This document shows positions 29,471 through 39,360 of a DNA stretch of 64,000 bases, in pieces. The position numbers and the translations under genes were made by a program. Position 1 is the stretch's first letter. Each line of letters begins with the position of its first letter. Source of the stretch: Trichomonas vaginalis G3 (Eukaryota; Parabasalia; Trichomonadida; Trichomonadidae); NCBI RefSeq assembly GCF_026262505.1, contig NC_067207.1, positions 13,608,082 to 13,672,081 on the forward strand, read 5' to 3'. The notes below the pieces were generated by a model. The model saw only the letters and a program-made list of their open reading frames with translations. It was not told the DNA's origin and did not search any database.

Positions 29471-31457
29471 ATGTCTGAGAATTTTAATTTTTCAAATTGG
29501 AAATTTTATGGTTTTGACACCGATCTCGATTTAATGATGTTCTTCTTTATTATTCAAATAGTAGATGCGTTCAAAGCATCTAAGCGTTATAGTATACTTA
29601 CTAATAAGTATAATGAATACATTGATGCATGGGATTCAATATACAATTTAAACTCAGATGATATAATCTCAGCAGCAAAGTTATACATGAAAATCAAAGA
29701 TTACTTGATAGAAACTGGATATTTTACACCACAAGAGATGATTCATTCGATAAGAAATTTTGGCCTTCAAAGATTAAAATATCGTCATGCATACCTAGAG
29801 GTAATGAAAGCAATAAATAGAGAATATCATTGTGATAATGATTTTGATATCAGATCTCTTTCAGAATCAGATGCTGCAAATACAATTCATGAAATTATAT
29901 TAAATGATGATCAGAAAAAATTATATAATTTTTTAAACCTGGGAAATCACAATCTTAGTGAAATACTTCAATTTTGTTGCGAACAAGGAGCAGTTAATTG
30001 TTTTTGGGCACTAATAGATTCCTACAAAGTGCCTATCACAAAAGAATGCCTTGATGCTTCATTTCTAGGAAACAATCAAGAAATCATAGAAGAATGTTTG
30101 AGAGCACAAGAACCTGATTCATCTACATTGGGAAATGCAATTGCATCTCATAATATGGATAATATTAAGAATTTGCTAACAAATTACAACTTAAGATATC
30201 CTATAGATAAATGCGCTTGTTACAAAAATCTTCGTGCATTTCTTATACATCTAGTATCAACTGATGATATGAACATATGTTTTGTATATTCTCCTTCTTT
30301 TCATATTCAATCATTTTGCGAATATTTTCTTTCGAAAGGTGCAGATATTAATTATGCACATGAACATTGCTACACAGAACTTTCCGTTGCAGCTAAGGAA
30401 AAACAAAATGATATTGCAAAATATCTGATTATGAAAGAAATTGTTATTAATTATCAGACAATTTTGTATCCATCTGCATTTGAAATTGCAGTAGTTTCAA
30501 ACAATCCTTAATTGGTGGAGTTGCTTAATTCGCATGGAGCCGTTATCAATCGTCGAAGCTACAAAACCAACTTAACATCAATTCATTTTGCAGCTGTAAA
30601 TAATAATAAAAAAGTTATCGAAATTCTAATATCCAGGAGTTCACAAATAATAAACAGATCTATTAATTATGGATTCACACCTCTACATTTAGCGTTACTA
30701 TTTAATCATAAAGAAATTGCTCAATTTCTTATTTCACATGGAGGAAAAATCAACACAACAGACTATGATGGAAATAATGCTATTATTTATGTATTATTGC
30801 ATAATTATAGAACAATCAAGGAAATCATTATTGATGAAATGGATAAAATATGTAGTTTACCTGATGATTATAAAAATTCTTTAATTTTAGGAAGCAACAA
30901 CAATGATATGATTGAATTTCTGATTTCAAATGGCGTAAATATCAATATGAAAAATTTTTATGGAAATAGACCTCTTCATATAGCAGCATTATTATCTAAT
31001 AAAGAGGGTGCTGAAATATTAATTTCTCATGGTGCTGAAATAAATTCTTTAAATAAAAATAGTCAGACTCCTCTTGATATTGCTGTAATGCTTAACAAGA
31101 AAACTCATGAAGATATTCTCAAAAATAATAAAATTGAAATGAATATTGTTCGCGAAAATAACATTGATTTTCTTGATTCTTTGATCGAAGATTCTGAAAT
31201 GGAAGCTCTCTTAAAATCGCATGGTGGAAAAACTAATCCAAACAGTAAATTAACTGGCGATGAAGATATTTTGTTTGTTTATATCTGGAAACGCAAATCA
31301 TTGGAAATCAGATTGCCTATTGTAACGATAATTTTGCTCTTTTTAGTGAAATACTTAAAACAAAAAATAACTAATCAGCACATTTTGAAATTTATCCAAA
31401 CATTAATATATGTATTAATTGGAATCATTTGCATTGATATACTTTTCATTTTAAATG
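29471..31457 (+). pseudogene. Ankyrin repeat protein with C-terminal hydrophobic segments, interrupted
   Basis: From ATG 29471 (MSENFNFSNWKFYGF) to the assembly gap the sequence encodes about 660 residues of the DUF3447-type ankyrin family. It has the helical head, the ILQFCCEQGAVNCFWALI / ASFLGNNQEIIEECLRAQEP block, then ankyrin units such as GFTPLHLALLFNHKEIAQFL and NRPLHIAALLSNKEGAEILI. One in-frame TAA at 30509-30511 interrupts it (NNP-stop-LVELLNSHGA), where the family has a charged residue; a single G-to-T change in GAA would explain it. After the repeats come two hydrophobic segments (LPIVTIILLFLVKYL and FIQTLIYVLIGIICIDILFI), so the intact protein would be membrane-anchored. The 3' end is lost in the gap at 31458. 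Confidence 0.75.
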
Positions 31458-31495
31458 NNNNNNNNNNNNNNNNNNNNNNNNNNNNNNNNNNNNNN
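31458..31495. other. Assembly gap (38 N)
   Basis: Run of N separating the ankyrin gene from the TPF-repeat gene. Neither the end of one nor the beginning of the other is known. Confidence 0.99.
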
Positions 31496-31505
31496 TATTG
31501 GATAT

Positions 31506-31554
31506 TTTATCCATTAACATACCGAGTACGGTTATGTTTATAACATTGTAGAGA
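31506..31554 (+). repeat. 49-bp repeat, copy B
   Basis: Exact copy of 28622-28670, placed ten bases after the gap. Here most of it falls inside the open frame leading into the membrane-protein gene. Confidence 0.85.
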
Positions 31555-33125
31555 GCAAGGGACAAGGTGCCGGCCATGCAATTTTGATTGATGGAAATTG
31601 TCGACTCCAATCAATGAATGATAAATTCAGCTACACTGGCAAATTCGATAACGTTGTTTCTAAAACAGGAGAAGCATCAAGCTTTCCTTTTATCATGCAA
31701 ACAGTTCAAAATCCTCCCAGTTGCAGTGATATGCCATCAGCAATTGCTGCAAGTGATCCCACAAAGACATCACTCGCACGATTAAGCAACAATGGAAATT
31801 ATCAAATCACAAGTAATATTGTACCACCTTCAATATATACATATGTTGCAACTCCTATCTCCAAGTTACCAGCTACAACAAAAGTAACAAAAAAGTCGAC
31901 AGCTGTTAAAAATCCTCCATGGATTAAACAATACAAAACATTATCTATGCTGCCAACTGCAATCAAAACACCATTCAAGACAGTATTTTCAACAGCTCAT
32001 AAAACTCCATTCAAGACAGTATTTTCAACAGCTCATAAAACACCATTCAAAACTCCATTCAATACAGTATTTTCAACTGCACATAAAACACCATTCAAAA
32101 CTGTATTTTCAACTGCTCATAAAACACCATTCAAAACTCCATTCAATACAGTATTCTCAACTGCACATAAAACTCCATTCAAAACTGTGTTCTCCACAGT
32201 TCATAAAACTCCATTTAAGACTGTATTTTCAACTGCTCATAAAACACCATTCAAAACTCCATTCAATACAGCATTTTCTACGGCTCATGATACTCCATTC
32301 AAGACCCCATTTTCAACAGCTCATAAAACACCATTTAAGACTGTATTCTCCACAGCTCATAAAACACCAATCGAAACTCCATTCAAGACAGCATTTTCTA
32401 CGGCTCAAAAAACGCCATTTCAAACAGTATTTTCTTCTCCAGGTGTTTCTAAATACGCAACCCCATTTTCGACAAGACATTCAACACCAAATAGTACGCC
32501 TTTCTCAACTGCTCACTCCACAGTATTTTCAACACCCCATAATACGCCATTTGTGACATTTGCTCCCACAAGATCTGTTTTCCCCGGATGGTATGTTCCT
32601 CCAGAATCATTTGAAGGGCCAAGTACAAAGACATTAATTTCTACATGGTATGAAACCAATGTTGCAACAAAAATAGTTTTTGAAACAAATATAACAGATG
32701 AGGACGGAAAGTACTATGTAACATATACTGATCAAGAAACTGAAGTAATTTCAATTATCGCGATTCAAACAGAAGCATATATTTCTCTCCAAGTAAATTC
32801 TGGAGGTGAAAAACAAAAAGCAAAATTTGGATTACCAATGATCATTGGAATATCCGCTGGTGGGGCTATTCTTCTAATTCTCTTAGTTGCTCTAATTTTA
32901 TTCTTTACATTAAAAGCAAGGAAAGAAGAATCTTTTGAATCAAGTTTGGAAATGGCTGAAGAGACAGCATATAATGTTCACTCTTCACAAATAACATCTG
33001 TTACGAATGACAATCCACTTTGGACTACCACTATTGAAGGTGATCGTGAGGATCCATTTAAAGATGACTTCAATGAAATAGTGAATGATAATTTCTTCAC
33101 TATTAAAGAAACCGGCCTTGAATAA
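31518..33125 (+). CDS. Single-pass membrane protein with Thr/Pro/Phe tandem repeats, 5' end missing
   Basis: The frame is open from 31518, just after a stop close to the gap, and no good ATG precedes the first similarity, so the 5' part is missing. The first 100 residues (GQGAGHAILIDGNCRLQSMN, DKFSYTGKFDNVV) resemble the end of the beta-helix of polymorphic-membrane-protein-like (Pmp) trichomonad proteins. Next comes a long extracellular stalk of 12-residue units KTPFKTVFSTAH, mixed with 16-residue forms containing an extra TPFN/TPFK, then a Thr/Ser-rich region. One membrane segment follows (near 32830-32915: LPMIIGISAGGAILLILLVA), then a 65-residue acidic cytosolic tail. Such proteins are candidates for surface display and adhesion. 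The Pmp link is inference. Confidence 0.75.
   Translation, partial: HTEYGYVYNIVESKGQGAGHAILIDGNCRLQSMNDKFSYTGKFDNVVSKTGEASSFPFIMQTVQNPPSCSDMPSAIAASDPTKTSLARLSNNGNYQITSNIVPPSIYTYVATPISKLPATTKVTKKSTAVKNPPWIKQYKTLSMLPTAIKTPFKTVFSTAHKTPFKTVFSTAHKTPFKTPFNTVFSTAHKTPFKTVFSTAHKTPFKTPFNTVFSTAHKTPFKTVFSTVHKTPFKTVFSTAHKTPFKTPFNTAFSTAHDTPFKTPFSTAHKTPFKTVFSTAHKTPIETPFKTAFSTAQKTPFQTVFSSPGVSKYATPFSTRHSTPNSTPFSTAHSTVFSTPHNTPFVTFAPTRSVFPGWYVPPESFEGPSTKTLISTWYETNVATKIVFETNITDEDGKYYVTYTDQETEVISIIAIQTEAYISLQVNSGGEKQKAKFGLPMIIGISAGGAILLILLVALILFFTLKARKEESFESSLEMAEETAYNVHSSQITSVTNDNPLWTTTIEGDREDPFKDDFNEIVNDNFFTIKETGLE
31960..32580 (+). repeat. 36/48-bp coding tandem repeats
   Basis: About fifteen units encoding KTPFKTVFSTAH (36 bp), some lengthened by four residues (48 bp). 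The start of the array is the most homogeneous and the 3' end the most diverged. Length variation between strains would be expected. Confidence 0.8.
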
Positions 33126-33811
33126 CATTATTATCTCTTCTTGTTTGATCTATATAAACGTATGTATATCTAAGTTATGATGATTAAAAATTTACCACTT
33201 CATGTGATTCCCATGAGAAATTTAAAGCTTTCTTCAGCATTTAAATCATATGAATCAAAACTTTTTGTAAATTTTTATATGCCTATGATTATATATGAAT
33301 AGCTTAATATGCATATTTCATATGAGCTAAAAAAGAAACTACGGACAACATAATGAACAAATAGTATCTCTTGTATTTTGATTTGATAAATATTACCATT
33401 TCATTTTTGTCTCAATTAAGTAAGGGTGTCGTTTTGTCTCCCCCAAGTTGGGACACTAGGGGACAAAAATTGAGGAGATTTGTTTGATGAAGTCGAGTTC
33501 CTTTAAATTAAGAATCAAAAATTATTTCCATTAAAATAGAACAATCAGTAATAAGATATAGATGCATATAATCAAAAAGAAATATAAATAACAAATGCAA
33601 AAGATCAGTAATAATATATAGGTGCAAATGGCCAATAACAGGATATAGGTGTATAAGATCAAATAGAAATATAAGAAACTATATACTCAGTGCAATGATC
33701 AAATAAATAATAAGATATATGTGCAAATGATATAAGTCAATCTAATCAAATGATAGTTTTACCATGTATAAAAAAATGTAGTAAAATATACAAACAATAA
33801 ATATAAATTAT
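33126..33811. other. Intergenic with a hairpin and degenerate repeats
   Basis: At 33432-33467 TTTTGTctCCCC pairs with GGGGACAAAA. Between about 33540 and 33740 a loose AT-rich repeat (forms of AATAAGATATAGGTGCAAAT) recurs four times with poor conservation. Confidence 0.5.
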
Positions 33812-36800
33812 TTATTCATCAAACATTTCTTTAATTACAGTAATTCTTCTCATTACATCATTTTGTATGAGAGCTTCTCCGGAGTCAACTTTTCCGCCAG
33901 AAAGGAGATTCTTTATTCTGGACAAAGAGTCAGGCGATGCATCCTTCAAGACACGCATTGCTTTGACTGAATCTGAACTTGTTATCTGTTTCAATGAGTT
34001 GGAAATCGAATTCTGGAGTGACAAAGGCCATTTATCTCCAATCAAATTCCTTAAAGATGCTGGAGTTTCAACCATTTCCTCAATTTCTTGTTTAATTTCA
34101 GGAATTTGCTGTTGGGCATGAGGAATTTCAACAATTACTTCATCGACAAGTTCAGGAGATGTTGGGATATCACTACTTTCAGGGATTTCAGTTGAATTCT
34201 CATCAAAAAACCGAAATTCTGAAATTTTTGCAGTGAATTTCTGGTTGAAAGGCTTTCTTTCAGGGAGAACAGGTGTTTTTAGCTCTTTTACACCCTTTAT
34301 TGCACATATTTGCTGCTTCAAATTCTCAATTAAACTCTTTTTGTTCTCAATTGACTTTTTGTAGGCTTCTATCTGCATTTTGTAGTGTTCTATCTGCATG
34401 TCAAGCTGCGTATTTTCGTTCTTGTAGACGTCAAATGATCCAAAGAGTTCTTTTTTGAGTCTCATCAGTTCATTCTGGTTTTTTGTGTAGGAAACCTTTC
34501 GGGTCTTCTTCAATTGCTCGGAATTCTTCTTTTCTTCCATTGTTTTCTTCCGGATCTCGATTAATTGACCGACCAAATGATTTTTATATTCTTTTTCTTT
34601 GTTTGACTGGCCATGGCTCTGTATGGAGTTTAGTATGATGTTCTGGGACTCAACGGGCAGCAAACAGTCATCGTTAAACGAAAGGTTGGAAATATCATTT
34701 GAGATATTTTTGTCTTCAATGAGTTTTTTGATCTGTGTTATCTGGTTCCTGCATATAAAGATCTGGAATTCAGGGAAACAGATGCCAGTAAAGAACTGGA
34801 GTGGCATTAAATTCAATTCTTCAGGAGCAGGAGTTTTAATCGACAAAAGGAGAGGGATTTTCATCTTTACTGATGATCTGTTGGACAACAAGAAGCAGAA
34901 ATAGGAGTAAATGGAAGGAATTAAATTCTTATAAACGGAAATCGTGTTAAAGAACGCGATAATGTAATCGGAAGTCTTGAACGAGTTCTTAGTGTCATAT
35001 TGGATGAGTTTGGCCACAAAACTTCCTATTTTTTGTATAGGTTGATAGTCAATTTTTTGAGATTTAGTAAATTGATCGACAGCGGCAACAAATTCCGTGC
35101 AATTATTGACTCCTAATGGCTGATTATCAATACTTTTCAACAAATTCTGGATTCTTCCCACTAATTTTTCAATTTTAATTTTATTCAAGTGGGAAGTTAT
35201 CTTCCAGAACGCCGTATCAATCTCATAAGCCTGTGTCTGCGTTGGAGAGAAGAAATCCGGTACAGTATTGTTCAATCTCAACAAGTTCATAATATTATGC
35301 AAAAAATCTTTGTTTGAAGCACTATCAGTATCAGCCAAAGTATAAACAAACATTATAATGTTAGAAAATCCATCAATGAAACGTTTTTTGTTAAAATGTT
35401 TCAAAGAATTCATTAAAACACTCTCATTCTTGATGGAAGGCTCGATTTCAACCATTTCATTGATGATTTCATCACGGAGATTGAAAAATCTGAACAAATA
35501 AATGAAAATTAGCAAACAATTCAAAATATCTTGGTTGTTTGAAAGAGAATTCGAAGAAATAATAAGAAGGAAAGCACTGACGTCAAGAGATCCACGTGAT
35601 ATCATGTCAAGTTGCAAAATTAAGTCACTATTCTCTTTTGAATAATTTTTTTGGAGGTTTTGACATGATTTCACGACCAATTTGGTCAGAACTCTATGGT
35701 CAATTGACAATGACTTGATAAATTGTACAAATTGACCGATAAATTTTGGATCATCTTGATTTTTCAAAAAATCTAAGTCATTTTCATTCAATCCAGGCAA
35801 AACAGACCTTTCCATCAAGTATAACAAACTATTTCCGAACTCATCAATCAATTCTGAGTGATTTAAAACACTTTTTGGCTGATTATTAAAATCAATTCCA
35901 TGATTTTTGAAAAATTCAAACAAGTAATCATAACAAACATCATTATTACCATGTATTGCTGCATTGTGTTGACAGGGAATCAACAAACTCACAGTATAAA
36001 ACAGTTTTGGAGCCAAATCTTGTTTAATTTGGCGAAAAATCGATCCGAAATCAGGAATTTCGCTATAATTCACTTTGTTTGCATCAACATCAAACAAAAA
36101 CTGCAACAAAGGTGTGAAAGAAGTGTTAGATATTTTGAGATATTCAATAAAAAGATAAACAAAGTTTTTTCTTATATATTTCATAATACTATTATAATTA
36201 TCATCATATATACTAATTAATTTTGATTCAATTTGATTTTTCAAAAAAATTATTTTTTCATTTGACAAAATTTCAGTCAAAACAGGTATAAAAACATCTT
36301 TCTTCATTGCGATGGATGCCAATGTGCGCACATAAGTCAAAGAAACAGAGTTATCATAGGAACATATCGATAAGTAGTCCAATGTCATGAAAAACATGTG
36401 GACAAGGTAAATTTGTGTAAGTTGGTCGGTCAAACCGATAATTTTTTCTGAAGAAGAGCCATTGAATTCGGAATAAGCTTGATTCATCACTGATTCTGAT
36501 AAAAGACTGATGACATCACTGAAATTGGATGGCCTAGTGATTAGTTTAGAGATTCCGGTGATGAAATCATGTGAAAAAGTGTTTGTATCCAAATTTGAAA
36601 AAGATTTTAAAGAAAGAAACACTTTTTCAAGGTTTGGAGGATACAGATGGCTACTATTAATGTCAATACCTGCATCCGATGTCACTTTGATGTCTTGTTT
36701 CGTAAGTGCGTCGATGACATTTAATAATAAAAATTTTTCTTCGTTTGTGATATGCATTTTACCTGTAAAAACACTTGCATTGTCTGATGTTGTCGATTCT

Positions 36801-37462
36801 ATGTTCAGTTTGATGTTTAATTGTATGGAATCTAGTTTTTGAATTGTATATCTGTTAAAACATGCGGAAATGCTATTGATTGACTCTGCAAAAACAATAA
36901 TCTCTTGTATCTTTTTGATATTCGTAGTTAGCTGGTCAAGAAACTGCGTAAAATTTTCAAATTTTATAAAAGCTCGAGTGTGATTTGGTCCTAAGTCAAT
37001 TTCTTCTATTAAAATGAGCAATTCAGTTATGATACTTAACGTGTCATTAATGATATTTGTATCTAATCGCTCGTTACTTGAAAATTTTGATAATAATTCG
37101 GTAATTTTAGTTTGAAAAACCTCTGCTGACTGACTTCTCGGAAGATATGGTATAATTGTGGCTAGTCGGATCGTCCAAAATCGAATTTTTATGTATAAAT
37201 CAAATGTTTGTAAAACATAAGGTCTTGCACCACATTTTGGTACCGAATTCATGATGTAAAGAAGTGAGCACCACTTTGTGATCAAATCATCGTTGGATAA
37301 ATTTGGAATTTCACGAGAAAATTGTTGCAAATTTGTAAAATGAGGCTCAGGACCTGATTTAATCTCCATAATTCGATGAGTAAGTTCTTCCCTAAATGAG
37401 TTGGACTCCGATTGCGGTATTTTAATGTAAGAAATTTTGTTCCGCTTTTGGGAGTCGTTCAT
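33812..37462 (-). CDS. Large helical protein with C-terminal coiled coil
   Basis: The open frame reaches 37582 but begins there with TTG; the first ATG, at 37462 (MNDSQKRNKISYIKIPQ), gives 1,216 residues. Roughly residues 1-930 are helical with no catalytic motif. A coiled coil follows (about 980-1080: KKTMEEKKNSEQLKKTRKVS and KMQIEAYKKSIENKKSLIEN), then a Pro/Glu/Ser-rich low-complexity section (ENSTEIPESSDIPTSPELVD) and a final helical region containing ISNSLKQITSSDSVKAMRVL. The layout of helical N-domain, coil and disordered tail recalls formin-regulatory or tethering proteins, but no FH2 signature is visible. Family unknown. Confidence 0.72.
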   Translation of the reverse strand: MNDSQKRNKISYIKIPQSESNSFREELTHRIMEIKSGPEPHFTNLQQFSREIPNLSNDDLITKWCSLLYIMNSVPKCGARPYVLQTFDLYIKIRFWTIRLATIIPYLPRSQSAEVFQTKITELLSKFSSNERLDTNIINDTLSIITELLILIEEIDLGPNHTRAFIKFENFTQFLDQLTTNIKKIQEIIVFAESINSISACFNRYTIQKLDSIQLNIKLNIESTTSDNASVFTGKMHITNEEKFLLLNVIDALTKQDIKVTSDAGIDINSSHLYPPNLEKVFLSLKSFSNLDTNTFSHDFITGISKLITRPSNFSDVISLLSESVMNQAYSEFNGSSSEKIIGLTDQLTQIYLVHMFFMTLDYLSICSYDNSVSLTYVRTLASIAMKKDVFIPVLTEILSNEKIIFLKNQIESKLISIYDDNYNSIMKYIRKNFVYLFIEYLKISNTSFTPLLQFLFDVDANKVNYSEIPDFGSIFRQIKQDLAPKLFYTVSLLIPCQHNAAIHGNNDVCYDYLFEFFKNHGIDFNNQPKSVLNHSELIDEFGNSLLYLMERSVLPGLNENDLDFLKNQDDPKFIGQFVQFIKSLSIDHRVLTKLVVKSCQNLQKNYSKENSDLILQLDMISRGSLDVSAFLLIISSNSLSNNQDILNCLLIFIYLFRFFNLRDEIINEMVEIEPSIKNESVLMNSLKHFNKKRFIDGFSNIIMFVYTLADTDSASNKDFLHNIMNLLRLNNTVPDFFSPTQTQAYEIDTAFWKITSHLNKIKIEKLVGRIQNLLKSIDNQPLGVNNCTEFVAAVDQFTKSQKIDYQPIQKIGSFVAKLIQYDTKNSFKTSDYIIAFFNTISVYKNLIPSIYSYFCFLLSNRSSVKMKIPLLLSIKTPAPEELNLMPLQFFTGICFPEFQIFICRNQITQIKKLIEDKNISNDISNLSFNDDCLLPVESQNIILNSIQSHGQSNKEKEYKNHLVGQLIEIRKKTMEEKKNSEQLKKTRKVSYTKNQNELMRLKKELFGSFDVYKNENTQLDMQIEHYKMQIEAYKKSIENKKSLIENLKQQICAIKGVKELKTPVLPERKPFNQKFTAKISEFRFFDENSTEIPESSDIPTSPELVDEVIVEIPHAQQQIPEIKQEIEEMVETPASLRNLIGDKWPLSLQNSISNSLKQITSSDSVKAMRVLKDASPDSLSRIKNLLSGGKVDSGEALIQNDVMRRITVIKEMFDE

Positions 37463-37780
37463 TTGACCCTCAATTTCAAATTTTCTTATAAATCTTGCTA
37501 TTGTTAAAGGATTTTTATCACACACATAAAATAATGCAAATATTACATATAAACATTGTGGTTTTGACTTAATTTTTTTCAAATCAATTTTTAGATCTAG
37601 ATTTATTCCTACATTTTATTAGAAAATCCCAGAAACAAAGTGAATCATTGCGATTAATCACATTAAATACGAATTTAATTTGAGATGTTTGATTTCACAA
37701 AATTTAATCATTTATTCTTGATATCATGTCGATAGTTTAGAATGAATTAGTGAGTTATGACAAACATTTGCTCTTTTGGC

Positions 37781-37791
37781 TCATTTTTATT
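37781..37791 (+). promoter_or_regulatory. Inr-like TCATTTTTATT before the overlapping ORF pair
   Basis: Ends two bases before the ATG at 37794 and rules out the TTG at 37776 as start. Confidence 0.5.
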
Positions 37792-37793
37792 GT

Positions 37794-38231
37794 ATGATCA
37801 GTAAGAATTTTTATCTTGATGCAGCACTCCGCGTTTTGCATTGTACGCCAAATACACAAGACAATGTTAAGAAGTTTTGCAATAGCACCAAACAAACAGA
37901 TTCTAATAAATTCATTTTTTTACTAAATGAATATTTCAATCTCTTAGATCAGAACTATAAAGATCTATCAAAATATCCAAATGTTGAATTTATTGAAATT
38001 TATATTAATCAAGTTACAAAAAATGATCCTCTCCTTCCATCTTTCAAAAATTATTTTATTTTTCTACTACAATATCTGGAAGACAATCAAATAATACCAT
38101 TTACTCAATATGATAATTTACCAGAAACAATTAACAAACAATTTTTAAGAGGTTATTGTCACATTTCACGTCTTTCCGATAATCAAATAGCATTTTTTTA
38201 TACAGAGGCGTTCATTGGTATATTTACATGA
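37794..38231 (+). CDS. Hypothetical protein, upstream member of an overlapping ORF pair
   Basis: 145 residues from ATG 37794 (MISKNFYLDAALRVLHCTPN). Helical, with no recognised domain, no signal peptide and no membrane segment. It overlaps the next ORF by four bases (ATGA), an arrangement foreign to monocistronic trichomonad genes. The two ORFs are more simply read as one gene carrying a frame change near 38215-38230, giving about 350 residues. The Inr in front of the first and none in front of the second supports that. Confidence 0.5.
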   Translation: MISKNFYLDAALRVLHCTPNTQDNVKKFCNSTKQTDSNKFIFLLNEYFNLLDQNYKDLSKYPNVEFIEIYINQVTKNDPLLPSFKNYFIFLLQYLEDNQIIPFTQYDNLPETINKQFLRGYCHISRLSDNQIAFFYTEAFIGIFT

Positions 38232-38860
38232 ATGATTTATTCATGGATATAGATTTTCTTGAAATTGACCAAAGCAAAACAATAATTTTGTTTGAAACTA
38301 ACAATCAACTGTCATATTGGCGTAATTTGAAGAATTCTAACATATCAGATATAAGTTTGAACACATCACAATATGATTTTCCCAATACTAAAATTAAAAT
38401 TTTGATTATTGATCAAATCAAAGAAGTAGTATCAGGAATCCAAGAAATAATGAAGCCAACAACTTATAGTGACTTAGAAAGATATGCAAAAGAACAATTC
38501 CCTTATTCAGACTCTATTAAAATTTCTTTTATCAATAAAAACAACGGATTCAAAGAACTGACAAAATACAACTATTACAATCATTGTGACGAGCAAATTA
38601 CAATTCAAGGGGTTACTTTTAATCCAAAATTCAAGTGCATCGTGATAACTTCGAAAGATCCAATAATAACATCATATTCTTTCTATTTTAATGCAATAGA
38701 TCCAAAAGAACGCCTATCAGAAATATTTGAAGATGAAAATTTAGAATTATTTTATTTATTAGAAAATTCTCTTGCACCTGCTACAAATACAAAAGATAAT
38801 AACATAGATACACTCTATTTATTCATTCCAGGATTTGCTTTACAACCAAGATTAGTTTGA
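38228..38860 (+). CDS. Hypothetical protein, downstream member of an overlapping ORF pair
   Basis: 210 residues (MNDLFMDIDFLEIDQSKTII). Mixed alpha/beta composition with two hydrophobic strands (TIILFET, FKCIVITS). No family is recognised. It lacks an initiator motif of its own and its start overlaps the previous stop, so it is probably the 3' half of the same broken gene rather than an independent one. Confidence 0.45.
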   Translation: MNDLFMDIDFLEIDQSKTIILFETNNQLSYWRNLKNSNISDISLNTSQYDFPNTKIKILIIDQIKEVVSGIQEIMKPTTYSDLERYAKEQFPYSDSIKISFINKNNGFKELTKYNYYNHCDEQITIQGVTFNPKFKCIVITSKDPIITSYSFYFNAIDPKERLSEIFEDENLELFYLLENSLAPATNTKDNNIDTLYLFIPGFALQPRLV

Positions 38861-39360
38861 AAAATAACATCCAAAATAAACTAATCGAATTATATTTCTA
38901 TTCAGGGGTTTTTAAAATGGGGTGCAAAAAAGTGCAAACACGATTATTTAAAATTGAATTTTCTCATTTTTTTCCGCGTTTGAAATTTTTTGCATATTTT
39001 ACATTATGACCCTACGCATGTGCATTGTTTTGCTTATTCAAACAGTTTATTTTTGAGTGAATCTCTCTGTATTTTATTTTTCTGTGTTGTAAATCTCAAA
39101 ATTTCAAATTTACTAAATCCTAAGAATAATCATTATACTCAGAATTCGTTTTTAAAATTTCTATAATATAGTAATAACATCAAGGAGAAATGCAAATAGA
39201 ATCTGAACATCATTATCATTATCTATATATGATCACAAGTCATATAGTCGTTTTCTTTCTATATTTTAATTGAAAAGTTTAATTATTCTTTTATTTTTTT
39301 TAATGAAACTTATCTTCGAAAATATCAGAAAAAGAATAAATAGTATCTTATGTAAGAGCA
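38861..39360. other. Intergenic, convergent 3' ends
   Basis: About 500 AT-rich bases. A short string TATGACCCT at 39005 recurs near 41304, and a CATGACCCT variant near 46668; significance unknown. Confidence 0.35.
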
